Shown: positions 1 to 6,561 of the stretch, piece by piece
How positions within the stretch are numbered: the stretch's first letter is position 1
Layout of the letters: each line of letters begins with the position of its first letter
From: JAFDZV01 sp966128725
GTDB taxonomy: Bacteria; Bacteroidota; Ignavibacteria; OLB7
Direction of reading: 5' to 3'
NCBI GenBank assembly: GCA_966128725.1
Contig: CBHYLN010000137.1
Span: 1-14,494 of the forward strand
Length of the DNA stretch: 14,494 nt
Translations under genes and position numbers: made by a program
The notes under the pieces: model-generated
Databases searched by the model: none
The model's input: only the letters and a program-made list of their open reading frames with translations
Told to the model about the DNA's origin: nothing

Positions 1-269
1 TGCACGTTGATCACCTTGCCGTTGGCGCCGGTCCCGTCGAGAAACAACGAGATGGTAAGGTCCGCCGGCTTCTGATGATTGAAGTGCATGGGGCTGTTGG
101 TTGTGCCCGAGCCCTGCGAATTATTGTACTCAACCTCGTAGCCGAACGTGATGTCGGTCGGGTTGACATATGCCTCAAACGTTCCGAACGCAACTCCCGA
201 GTAATCGGGTTTTTCGTACGCGTCGATCCGCAGCTTCTCCAGCGTTCCCAAGGAATCCAGTATTCCCAT
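1..269 (-). CDS. eCIS tube-associated protein, Afp7/Pvc7-like N-terminus (partial)
   Basis: Only the first 89 codons are in the window; the gene continues left of position 1. The N-terminus (MGILDSLGTLEKLRIDAYEK) is followed by a segment with VNPTDITFGYEVEYN and the pattern TNSPMHFN...LTISLFLDGTG. From memory this resembles the contractile injection system tube domain at the start of Afp7/Pvc7 proteins, which often carry a C-terminal LysM domain and link tube to baseplate. The LysM part cannot be checked here. The start is fixed by a good ribosome binding site, AAAGGAG at 279-285 (minus strand), nine bases upstream, lying inside the end of the DUF5908 gene. The three-base gap to that gene suggests translational coupling. 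The order tube, small protein, Afp7-like matches Afp5-Afp6-Afp7. Confidence 0.82.
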   Translation of the reverse strand, partial: MGILDSLGTLEKLRIDAYEKPDYSGVAFGTFEAYVNPTDITFGYEVEYNNSQGSGTTNSPMHFNHQKPADLTISLFLDGTGANGKVINV

Positions 270-272
270 CGC

Positions 273-428
273 TCAGCGCTCCTTTTTCAGTTCAAGCAGA
301 TCGAGCACACGCTCAACACATTCGGCCACGATCGCCTGGGTGGCGTCGGCGTCCGGAGGGGACGAAGCCCCTCCCGGACGCTTGCCCACTTCCACGGAGA
401 TCACGACTTCATCAACAATGATTGGCAT
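273..428 (-). CDS. DUF5908 small eCIS protein (Afp6 position)
   Basis: A 51-residue protein starting MPIIVDEVVISVEVGKR and ending in a charged helix-like tail, VERVLDLLELKKER. Short proteins beginning MPIxIxELVIxxxV in eCIS operons of Bacteroidota belong to DUF5908; this assignment rests on the N-terminal pattern and the position. The ATG at 428 is preferred over a longer upstream extension because it lies two bases after the upstream tube stop codon (431-433), has a G-rich sequence just before it, and gives the family N-terminus. The stop at 273 lies three bases before the next start. The function is not established. The position corresponds to Afp6 between tube and Afp7-like genes, so a structural or assembly role is inferred. 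Confidence 0.75.
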   Translation of the reverse strand: MPIIVDEVVISVEVGKRPGGASSPPDADATQAIVAECVERVLDLLELKKER

Positions 429-430
429 GA

Positions 431-874
431 TTACGACCCCCCGAGTGTGAAATACTGATAGTAGAACTGGAGGTTCTCGATCACCAACGCGCTGGTCTGC
501 GAGTTGAGATCGCTCACTCCCCACTTAGTGGGATAGGCGTTCACCAGGTGCCAGGTCATGAGCGGCTCGTGAGCATCGTTGAGCAGCTTCACGTCGATAT
601 CATGCAACGTGATGCTCTTGTCCTCGATGCACTCGGAAATCCAGTTCTGGATCTCCGAGCCCACGAGCAGCCCTCTCTTCAGCACCAGTTCGGGATATTT
701 GGCACGGGTTGGGTATTTCTGGATGAAACGGTTTTCCCCACCCTCGGCAACCTCCTCGGCGCCGATCTCCACCGACAGCCCGCTCGCTTCGCTGAAGCGC
801 ATCTCACTGTCGTCGGAGAATCCCAGTATCTCGATCTTGAAGTGAAAGCCGACCGGTGGATAATAGCTGGCCAT
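431..874 (-). CDS. eCIS/phage-like tail tube protein, gp19 family (second copy)
   Basis: 147 residues of the T4 gp19-like tube family: an early YYPPVGFHFKIEI strand, SEASGLSVEI, then LVLKRGLLVGSEIQNWI, LLNDAHEPLMTWHLVNAYPTKW and a final ALVIENLQFYYQYF. These are the hallmarks of inner-tube subunits that stack as hexamers inside the sheath. Its start overlaps the stop of the upstream tube gene by one base (TGATG at 872-876), indicating coupled translation. It is clearly diverged from the first tube protein (little identity outside the KRG, HxPxMTW and NAxP motifs), so the two are not a recent duplication. In Afp/PVC one tube paralogue forms the bulk tube and another an end or initiator layer. 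Which is which cannot be decided from sequence. Confidence 0.9.
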   Translation of the reverse strand: MASYYPPVGFHFKIEILGFSDDSEMRFSEASGLSVEIGAEEVAEGGENRFIQKYPTRAKYPELVLKRGLLVGSEIQNWISECIEDKSITLHDIDVKLLNDAHEPLMTWHLVNAYPTKWGVSDLNSQTSALVIENLQFYYQYFTLGGS

Positions 875-1308
875 CAGTCATTCTGAAGTTCGAGGCCCTC
901 ATGGGCGATTTCGATCGACTCGATCGCGACTTCGTTACCGGTGGCCTTCAGGCCCGGCCCTTCCACCTTCACCGGGAAGGCATTCTGCACCTTCCACGTC
1001 ATCACCGGTGCGTGCTCCTCGTTGAGCAGGCTGATCACCAGGTCACGACGCTCAACGGTGTTCAGCTTCACGGTGCTCAGCCAGTTGGCGAAGTCGTTGT
1101 CGGCCTTGATAATGCCGCGCTTCAGCGTGATGTTGCTGAACTTGCGGAGGCCCGGCATCTTGATGCTCGAATACTCCGGGAAGGAACCATCGCGATATTC
1201 GATGGCCTGGTTCTCCTGCGTCAAACCGGAGATCTCCGTGAAGCCGACACGTGTGCCGCCCCACTCGACAGAGAAATGAAATACCGGAAGAGGATATTGT
1301 GCTGGCAT
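874..1308 (-). CDS. eCIS/phage-like tail tube protein, gp19 family (first copy)
   Basis: 144 residues starting MPAQYPLPVFHFSVEWGG. The pattern FTEISGLTQE, ITLKRGIIKADNDFANWL, LLNEEHAPVMTWKVQNAFPVKV and AIESIEIAHEGLEL is typical of the phage tail tube gp19 family as found in eCIS (Afp1/Afp5, Pvc1/Pvc5). It would form the hexameric inner tube that is propelled into a target when the sheath contracts. A ribosome binding site (AGGAA) lies about eight bases upstream of the ATG at 1308. The stop codon shares one base with the start of the next tube gene. A 137-base gap separates it from the sheath gene upstream, the largest gap in this operon apart from the decayed duplicate. Confidence 0.92.
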   Translation of the reverse strand: MPAQYPLPVFHFSVEWGGTRVGFTEISGLTQENQAIEYRDGSFPEYSSIKMPGLRKFSNITLKRGIIKADNDFANWLSTVKLNTVERRDLVISLLNEEHAPVMTWKVQNAFPVKVEGPGLKATGNEVAIESIEIAHEGLELQND

Positions 1309-1445
1309 GTTTCTATGTTCCTAGATGGTGGTCTATTCCTTGTGACGGCCGTGCATGAAACGCACACAGGCCGCGCGATATCCGCCGTGTGGCCGCCTGG
1401 TGCCCGCGCGAATGGTTGGCGGGGCGGCCCATGCAACGGCGTTTG

Positions 1446-2816
1446 TTACGACGTCTGCAACAGGTGCGAGAACTTCAGGATGATGAACTCGGCCGGGCGA
1501 ACCACCGCCATACCGATTTCCACATTCATCCGACCCTCGAGAATGTCCTGCGAGGTCATCGTTACCCCCAGGCCGCAGCGCACGAAGAACGCATCCTTGG
1601 TGGTGGCACCGGCCAGCGCGCCCTCGCGCCACTTCTGCGTCAGGTAATTCTCGATCATGCCGCGCACCTTCACCCAGGTGTTGGCGTCGTTCGGCTCGAA
1701 CACCGCCCAGTACGTGGACTTCTTCACCGACTCCTCGACCATGTTGAAGAACCGGCGCACCGAAACATAGCGCCACTCGTTGTCGTTGCCGGCCAGCGTG
1801 CGCGCACCCCATACCAGCGTGCCCTTGCCCGCGAACGAACGGATCGCGTTGATGGACTTGCCGCCCGTGGTGTCAATGTTCAGCTGATCCTGCTTGGTAT
1901 TGTCGAGCTTGATAACCGGCTCGATGGTGTCGGCAAGGGCTACGTTCGCCGGTGCCTTCCACACGCCACGCGCCGTATCCACAGCGGCGTACACGCCGGC
2001 AACAGCACCGCTTGGCGGCATAACCAGATAATTGTTCTTCAGCTCCTGCTTCACCATGTTGTACGCCGTGGTGTTCGACGTTGCCGCCGCAGCAAGCGTA
2101 ACCGCGGCGCCACCGTTGATCGAAACGTTCACGTTGTCCTCGGCGGCGGTCACATAATAGTTCATCGAGGTCTTGACGAACGGATAATACAGCGCGCCGT
2201 ACTTCAGGCTGGTGCTGGTGACGTATCCACGGTTGGTTGCCAGGTTGCCGCCGGAGGTAAGATCGGTGGTGCCGTCGAACACGTCGGCGATCACGAAGCG
2301 ATCCTTCAGCGTGCCGGCCTGGTCAAGCGCGGCGGTGATCACCGTTGTGTATTCGGCTGCAAGCAGCTTCACCGCTTCCGGGATCACGATCAGCGTGGGC
2401 TCGTCCTCGAGCGCCAAGGCCGCCAACGCCGTGGTGAACTTCCCGACGACGTGCGCCGCCGGCGTCTGATATACTTCGGCCGACACGATGTAGCACTGGC
2501 CACCGCCGTTGTCGAAGAACATCTTCACGGCATAATACATGATGTACTTTACCGTTGGCGGCGTGACGGTAACAACGCCTGTGGTGGTGGTCACGCTTAC
2601 GGTGATCGTGTCGTTGTCCGGATACCCGAAGTAGGTTTCGTACTCCTTCAGCGAGTAGATCTTCGTCGGCTTGTTGATCAGGTCGCCCGCTACCTGCTTC
2701 TTGGCGATTTCCGTGTACCCGATGAACGCCGGGATGGCGGTTTCGACCTCTGCGACGGACGGAGGAAATACCGAGAGTTCCTCGATGTACACGTCCGGTG
2801 TCTTGTACGTTGGCAT
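1446..2816 (-). CDS. eCIS/phage-like tail sheath protein
   Basis: 456 residues. The N-terminus (TPDVYIEELSVFPPSVAEVE, then TAIPAFIGYTE) is the classic sheath start. Residues 89-115 contain the AVKMFFDNGGGQCYIVS motif. Residues 265-292 read VMPPSGAVAGVYAAVDTARGVWKAPAN, the conserved sheath core. The C-terminus VNVEIGMAVVRPAEFIILKF is the interlocking sheath strand region. Sheath subunits assemble around the tube and contract to drive it through a membrane. The length suits a single compact eCIS sheath; Afp and PVC have several sheath paralogues, here only one is visible. An AGGGA ribosome binding site sits just before the ATG at 2816 and overlaps the stop of the decayed duplicate upstream (2827-2829). 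Confidence 0.96.
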   Translation of the reverse strand: MPTYKTPDVYIEELSVFPPSVAEVETAIPAFIGYTEIAKKQVAGDLINKPTKIYSLKEYETYFGYPDNDTITVSVTTTTGVVTVTPPTVKYIMYYAVKMFFDNGGGQCYIVSAEVYQTPAAHVVGKFTTALAALALEDEPTLIVIPEAVKLLAAEYTTVITAALDQAGTLKDRFVIADVFDGTTDLTSGGNLATNRGYVTSTSLKYGALYYPFVKTSMNYYVTAAEDNVNVSINGGAAVTLAAAATSNTTAYNMVKQELKNNYLVMPPSGAVAGVYAAVDTARGVWKAPANVALADTIEPVIKLDNTKQDQLNIDTTGGKSINAIRSFAGKGTLVWGARTLAGNDNEWRYVSVRRFFNMVEESVKKSTYWAVFEPNDANTWVKVRGMIENYLTQKWREGALAGATTKDAFFVRCGLGVTMTSQDILEGRMNVEIGMAVVRPAEFIILKFSHLLQTS

Positions 2817-2826
2817 AGAATGATCC

Positions 2827-3184
2827 CTATGGTTTTGAGATGTGGATGATCATGTGCGCGTCGGCCTGCTCAAGGCCGGGTTGCGGCGAATTCGCGATCA
2901 GGACGTAGGCGCCCCTCAACAACTGTATCCCCTTGGCCCGGCACATCGGCCTGGCACACTTGTATCCGACTTGAATAACACGAGCTTCTCTCGCCCGCTC
3001 GCCACCAGCGAGACGGGCAGTTTGTCGGGCGTGAACGCATCCGACTCGATCCTGGTGAATGCCGGCTCGCGGACCGTCCGTCGTCGGCCAAACCGATTAC
3101 ATCCACCGCCAGCGCGGGCATGTCCCCATTGTCGTATCCGTTGGCCACAGCGCGGTACCGTGGCGTTTCCCGGCGCACGGGCAC
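2827..3184 (-). pseudogene. Frameshifted partial duplicate of the C-terminal module of the 335-residue eCIS protein
   Basis: Reading this strand in three successive frames gives a diverged copy of the last 118 residues of the neighbouring gene (3302-3658). Frame one gives a match to MPARQETLRYYVVASGY as VPVRRETPRYRAVANGY. Frame two gives IESDAFTPDKLP against IESESFTPDELP. Frame three gives GIQLL ... ADAHMIIHISKP against GIQLL ... ADAHMIVHIAKP. The copy is 358 bases against 357. Aligning by eye, it has a two-base gain shortly before the IES motif and a one-base loss in the G run before GIQLL. Amino acid identity by eye is roughly 55%, so the duplication is old. Its stop (TAG) lies just before the sheath start. 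The 5' two thirds of the original gene has no counterpart in 3185-3301. Confidence 0.85.
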
Positions 3185-3301
3185 GGCTATCCGCCATCAC
3201 CGGCGCCTGCTAGGAAATCCAAAATTGTCGCGGCTTCTGCTTCGGTTGTCGCCGTGGTGGTACTGAACGTCGGCCATGCATCGGTAATGCCGACGGCGAT
3301 G

Positions 3302-4309
3302 CTACGGCTTCGCGATGTGGACAATCATATGCGCGTCGGCCTTGTCGGGTGAAGGCTGCGGCAGATTGTCAACTATGACATCCGAACCGCTCAGCAACTG
3401 AATCCCCCTGCGCCCGGCGCTGCGACGAGGTATGGCCGATGTCGACTTGAACACCACCACTTTCTGGTCGCCTGTCGCCAGCATATCCGCCGGGAGCTCG
3501 TCGGGCGTGAACGACTCGGACTCGATCGTCAGGAACGTTACCTTCGGGCGGCCGTCGCCGGCAAACCCGCCATCGCTCACCGACAGCGCATCCATGTCTG
3601 TATCGCTGTATCCGGAGGCCACCACGTAATAGCGCAGGGTTTCCTGGCGGGCCGGCATGTTGAGCTCAAACACGCCCGGATCGGTATAATACGTGTCAAC
3701 GATCTCAACGTTGAACACACAGACGGCATCGGCGTGAAGCAGTTCGGAGTCCACGTAATAGCTGGTGGTGCTTGGGCCGCCGGTGAACGTCTCGGTTACG
3801 CTGTACAGACCACTGATGGCGGCCCGCGCATCCACGACGGTCTCGGTCTTGGCATTGGCGGCGGTCACGGTCTCGGTCTGCACAACCGCCCCAAGCGGAT
3901 CGGTGGCCGTGATCGTCACCGGTCGCGTGGCCGTGGTGATGACATGGCGGAATTGATTTTCGACCAGCGGATATTGGGCCTGGAACGCCAGCACACCAAA
4001 GCCGTTAACGGCATAGGACGCCATCTTGGTGTGATAATTGGCCCCGACCGTCGTGAAATTCTCGAAGTACGGGTTAACCACGCGTAGGCCGAACCGCAGC
4101 TTGAATCCGGCGATGTCGACCATCGGGTCCGTAGCGCCATTTGTTTCGTACACCACGTACAGGGTGTTATCGATCACCTTCGCCTTCATTTTTCCACGCG
4201 CTATCAGCCGGGCTGTGTCCTCTGGAATAACAAATTCCAGATCGCCACAAATTCCATCGTAATACTCGTGCGTGGTGCTCAGCCTGAACAATTCGCGATA
4301 CTGCGTCAT
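3302..4309 (-). CDS. Uncharacterised eCIS operon protein, 335 aa
   Basis: No family recognised. The start overlaps the stop of the DUF4255 gene by four bases (ATGA at 4306-4309), so the two are translationally coupled. There is no signal peptide or membrane segment. Residues 1-60 form a globular start (VIPEDTARLIARGKMKAKV). Residues 65-125 contain FKLRFGLRVVNPYFENF, resembling a beta-rich structural domain. Residues 125-215 are rich in Thr and Val, beta-sandwich-like. The last 118 residues are a separable module, since that segment alone recurs downstream as a decayed copy. Its position between a tube terminator and the sheath suggests a virion component or assembly factor. This is inference from context. 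A TAG at 3302 ends it, 117 bases before the duplicate. Confidence 0.85.
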   Translation of the reverse strand: MTQYRELFRLSTTHEYYDGICGDLEFVIPEDTARLIARGKMKAKVIDNTLYVVYETNGATDPMVDIAGFKLRFGLRVVNPYFENFTTVGANYHTKMASYAVNGFGVLAFQAQYPLVENQFRHVITTATRPVTITATDPLGAVVQTETVTAANAKTETVVDARAAISGLYSVTETFTGGPSTTSYYVDSELLHADAVCVFNVEIVDTYYTDPGVFELNMPARQETLRYYVVASGYSDTDMDALSVSDGGFAGDGRPKVTFLTIESESFTPDELPADMLATGDQKVVVFKSTSAIPRRSAGRRGIQLLSGSDVIVDNLPQPSPDKADAHMIVHIAKP

Positions 4310-4878
4310 GACATTCCTCCCAGAGTCGACGAAATGGCGGTGATTGGCGGCTGTACGGCCGTTGGCTCGGTATCCTGCATGATGACCATGCGCACACGAT
4401 ACACAACGCTGGGCTGCAACTTGCCACCCACATACCCCCAGATCTGATTCAACTGGTCGTAATTCATCGACATGAGCTCAACCAGCAGCTTGTCGATCCG
4501 TGAGTCGAGCGCCGGGTATCGCACGGCCGTGAACGCCGAATGCGACTGAAAGAACGTGATGACATGCGAGAGATATTTCAGGCATTCCGTGTACTGCGCG
4601 AAATTCGGGGTTACCAGAATGAATACATTCAACCGAATTTCGGGCTCCAGCTTCACCTGCTGCGTGCCATTGTAGGTGTATTTCGGGAGGTGTTCCTTAA
4701 CGGTACGTTCCTCCTCGATGTTGATCACCGTGATGCCGATACCCGGATCGGGAATGACATAGCCGCCGGTGTCGTTTACCACCCGCGTCAGTTTAACCTC
4801 GGTCAATGTGGACCCGGTTCGTGCGATGAGGTAGGAACTCAGCTCATCTCTGAGGAATCCAAGCGCAATATCCAGCAT
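4306..4878 (-). CDS. DUF4255 (Pvc16/Afp16 N-terminal-like) tube terminator protein
   Basis: 190 residues from the ATG at 4878. The start MLDIALGFLRDELSSYL matches the family opening (MIxxALxFLxxELxxYL), so a longer frame reaching 4980 was rejected. Further family traits are IGITVINIEEERTVK, the run PEIRLNVFILVTPNF, then YLSHVITFFQSHSAFT, and LVELMSMNYDQLNQIWGYVGGKLQPSVVYRVRMV. In Afp and PVC the Afp16-type protein caps the distal end of sheath and tube and controls length. No clear Shine-Dalgarno sequence precedes the start. It is the first gene of the visible eCIS unit, with about 800 bases of non-coding DNA upstream, and overlaps the next gene by four bases. Confidence 0.88.
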   Translation of the reverse strand: MLDIALGFLRDELSSYLIARTGSTLTEVKLTRVVNDTGGYVIPDPGIGITVINIEEERTVKEHLPKYTYNGTQQVKLEPEIRLNVFILVTPNFAQYTECLKYLSHVITFFQSHSAFTAVRYPALDSRIDKLLVELMSMNYDQLNQIWGYVGGKLQPSVVYRVRMVIMQDTEPTAVQPPITAISSTLGGMS

Positions 4879-5003
4879 GGGCAATGGTGTGGCTTGGCGG
4901 CATCGTTTACGGATGCCGTCAGGTGAAACAGTTGCGATAATTGGTGCATGCACCGGGTGATCGCCACATGAGAAGCTCATGGGCGGCCCAAGGCGCTGCG
5001 TGG

Positions 5004-5153
5004 CAGCCTGTTGAAATACCTACAGGCCCTCAGGCTGTTCAACAACAGTCGGAAGCAGGACTGGCCATACGGACGCGGATGAGGCGTTCGTTTGAACGTC
5101 GCAGCGAGCGGACGTACGGGCCAGCGCCACGGATGACGCTGCTCAACAGCCTG
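5004..5153. repeat. Imperfect inverted-repeat intergenic element
   Basis: The arm CAGGCTGTTCAACAACAG (from 5031) pairs with GCTGCTCAACAGCCTG (ending 5152), with 13 of 18 positions complementary by eye. Inside, CTGGCCATACGGACG (5061-5075) pairs with a segment at about 5109-5123 (GGACGTACGGGCCAG). At the centre is GCGTTC-GTTT-GAACGT (5084-5099). An extra CAGCCTGTTGAA lies at 5004-5015. The motif TTCAACAGCCTG recurs in intergenic hairpin repeats of several bacteria as I recall, so this may be a dispersed element. It could equally form a structured leader of the eCIS transcript. Confidence 0.5.
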
Positions 5154-5494
5154 CTAGTCAGCCGGAAACATTCGATGTAATCCCTGGCAACAACGGAGAG
5201 GTTGCGCCATCCCGCGCTAGGGCAGGAGTTGTGCCGGGAACGATGTATTCATCGTGAACCAGAACCCGAACGTTCGGTCATGGAACGAATTTGGATGTTG
5301 TGATGAAACAACGCTTTTCACGCAGGCGCCATCATCTGATAGCATAACGTTTCACGGAATATTATCTGCATTCCGGAATTGACGTTCCGCGCCTGATTTA
5401 CGGTAGCTGGCTTGCGTTGACGTGCTTGTCAGCAGCCGTTGTACGCCCGGATTCGTACTTCATTGATTGATTGGCGTTGTGTGATGTTCGTGGA

Positions 5495-5502
5495 CAAATA
5501 TA
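5495..5502 (-). promoter_or_regulatory. Possible -7 box (TATATTTG) toward the eCIS operon
   Basis: On the minus strand this is a perfect match to the Bacteroidota -7 consensus TAnnTTTG, just after a same-strand terminator. No matching TTTG lies at the usual 19-21 bases upstream. A transcript from here would have a leader of about 600 bases before the DUF4255 start, including the inverted-repeat element. Chance occurrence is possible. Confidence 0.25.
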
Positions 5503-5546
5503 CGATGCTCAACCGGGCGAAGGCCAGAACATTTTCGCGTTCCACC

Positions 5547-5574
5547 AAAAAAGTTTAGGGTACCCCCTCCAAAC
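5547..5574 (-). terminator. Rho-independent terminator downstream of the channel gene
   Basis: On the minus strand the sequence reads GTTTGGAGGG-GGTA-CCCTAAAC followed directly by six T residues. The stem has about eight pairs with a two-base bulge and one G-T pair, and a four-base loop. It lies about 195 bases after the stop of the TMEM175-like gene and separates that transcript from the eCIS operon. Confidence 0.6.
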
Positions 5575-5768
5575 CTCATGCTCCTGATCCACACGCCATT
5601 TCGGGATGGATCATGTATCCATTAACCGGCCCCATTTCCCCATATCGCGCTCAGGAATTCAACATGCAAACCGCGCGGCCAGGCTCCGCCCCCTATGCCA
5701 TATTCCGGCATCCCGCGGTCGGAATGCCGGATTCGGTTTGCCACACCGGCGAATAATCCATACTCCGC

Positions 5769-6344
5769 CTACTGCGCCAGCACACGCTCGATGCGGCGAT
5801 CGGGCACCAGCCAGATGATTGCCACCGATAGATAGGCAACCAGCGCCAGCCATGGTTCAACAAATGCAAAGGGTATCGAAATGGCATAGATCACCACGGA
5901 GATTTTCCCCTTGAAATCCTTTCCAACGGCCTCGGCCAGTTTCGAGCCGTGGCCATGGCGCCGGAGCAATGCCTTGGTCAGAATAAAGTACGCGGTTCCG
6001 GCAAGCATTAGCACCACGCCGTAGGTTGCCACGGGCAACGGGGCTGCATGATTTTCCCCGACCCATGCGGTCACGAACGGGAACAGCGACAGCCAGAACA
6101 ACAGGTGCATGTTGGCCCAGAGAATACGCCCGTCAACGTGCTGCGCGGCGTGCAGCAGGTGGTGATGGTTGTTCCAGTAGATGCCCACGTACACAAAGCT
6201 GAGCACGTAGCTCAGGAACTCCGGAAGCAGCGGGCGCAGGGCCTCGAAATCGGCGCCGTGCGGCACCTTGAGTTCCAGAACCATGATCGTGATGATGATG
6301 GCGATAACGCCGTCGCTGAAGGCTTCAAGCCTGCCTTTGGTCAT
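5769..6344 (-). CDS. TMEM175-family (DUF1211) potassium channel
   Basis: 191 residues starting MTKGRLEAFSDGVIAIIITI. The RLEAFSDG motif in the first transmembrane helix is the signature of the TMEM175/DUF1211 family, whose bacterial members are tetrameric potassium channels of six transmembrane segments lacking the usual TVGYG filter. Six hydrophobic segments can be traced: residues about 9-26, 42-60 (FLSYVLSFVYVGIYW), 72-95, 103-125, 145-165 and 166-183. The WNNHHHLLH stretch between segments two and three is also typical. Length matches bacterial family members. The ATG at 6344 lacks a clear Shine-Dalgarno sequence but has a Bacteroidota-type promoter 77 bases upstream. It is transcribed alone and ends at a terminator at 5547-5574. 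Confidence 0.93.
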   Translation of the reverse strand: MTKGRLEAFSDGVIAIIITIMVLELKVPHGADFEALRPLLPEFLSYVLSFVYVGIYWNNHHHLLHAAQHVDGRILWANMHLLFWLSLFPFVTAWVGENHAAPLPVATYGVVLMLAGTAYFILTKALLRRHGHGSKLAEAVGKDFKGKISVVIYAISIPFAFVEPWLALVAYLSVAIIWLVPDRRIERVLAQ

Positions 6345-6420
6345 GTTCGGTTCGGGCTTGTGGAGAACGGATTGCGCCGAAGCGCGTGGAACTGGCGACC
6401 CCGGAACGTGCCGCCGACGA

Positions 6421-6452
6421 GGAATCTAGGTGTGCCCGGCGAACCGAACAAA
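6421..6452 (-). promoter_or_regulatory. Bacteroidota-type promoter of the TMEM175-like gene
   Basis: On the minus strand TTTG (6449-6452) is followed after 20 bases by TAGATTCC (6421-6428), six of eight matches to TAnnTTTG. The gene starts 77 bases further on. Spacing and motif agree with the box found before the secreted protein at 13050 (TTTG, 19 bases, TAGATTCG). Confidence 0.4.
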
Positions 6453-6482
6453 CCGAGCGCGCGCGATGCCGCCCTGCCGCCC

Positions 6483-6514
6483 GTTGCCCAAACCGGTACC
6501 GAACGGTATGTTCG
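6483..6514 (+). promoter_or_regulatory. Possible promoter of the 192-aa hypothetical gene
   Basis: GTTG (6483-6486), 20 bases, then TATGTTCG (6507-6514), one mismatch from TAnnTTTG. It would give a leader of about 40 bases before the ATG at 6562. It lies back to back with the divergent promoter at 6421-6452. Confidence 0.33.
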
Positions 6515-6561
6515 CGGGAACCTGCGTCAACCGCCGGGTTCCCGCCCGGCCCATCATCAAT

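Larger units (their letters stand above)
4879..5768. other. Non-coding interval upstream of the eCIS operon
   Basis: About 890 bases with no frame that looks like a real protein; short frames here have low-complexity Arg/Ser/His composition typical of chance. It contains an inverted-repeat element (5004-5153), a stem-loop CGATG-TATT-CATCG at 5241-5254, a perfect 12-base palindrome CCGAACGTTCGG at 5266-5277, a TATATTTG box on the minus strand at 5495-5502, a terminator at 5547-5574, and an 8-base hairpin at 5704-5731 just beyond the channel gene stop. Parts of 5280-5480 are richer in A and T than the neighbouring genes, as expected of a control region. Confidence 0.6.

Noticed and set aside
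1309..1445. Possible terminator or small gene between sheath and first tube genes
   Set aside because: Only a weak bulged hairpin around GTGC/GCAC with no T run is present, and no frame of interest. It is more likely a leader or processing region.
1389..2849. A 486-codon open frame on the plus strand, opposite the sheath gene
   Set aside because: The minus strand encodes an unmistakable sheath protein. The plus frame is Arg/His-rich and lacks any recognisable domain.
3185..3301. A minus-strand open stretch reading GITDAWPTFSTTTATTEAEA
   Set aside because: It looks somewhat protein-like but has no ATG or GTG start, is only about 37 codons long, and does not match the 5' part of the neighbouring gene. 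It could be further debris of the duplication, but this is not supportable.
1..4878. Prophage interpretation of the tail genes
   Set aside because: No capsid, portal, terminase, lysis or integrase genes are visible, and DUF4255 and DUF5908 are typical of eCIS. The part left of the window could still change this.
5606..5853. Short frames on both strands beside the channel gene stop
   Set aside because: They are Arg/Pro/His-rich, overlap the hairpin at 5704-5731 and have no start signals.
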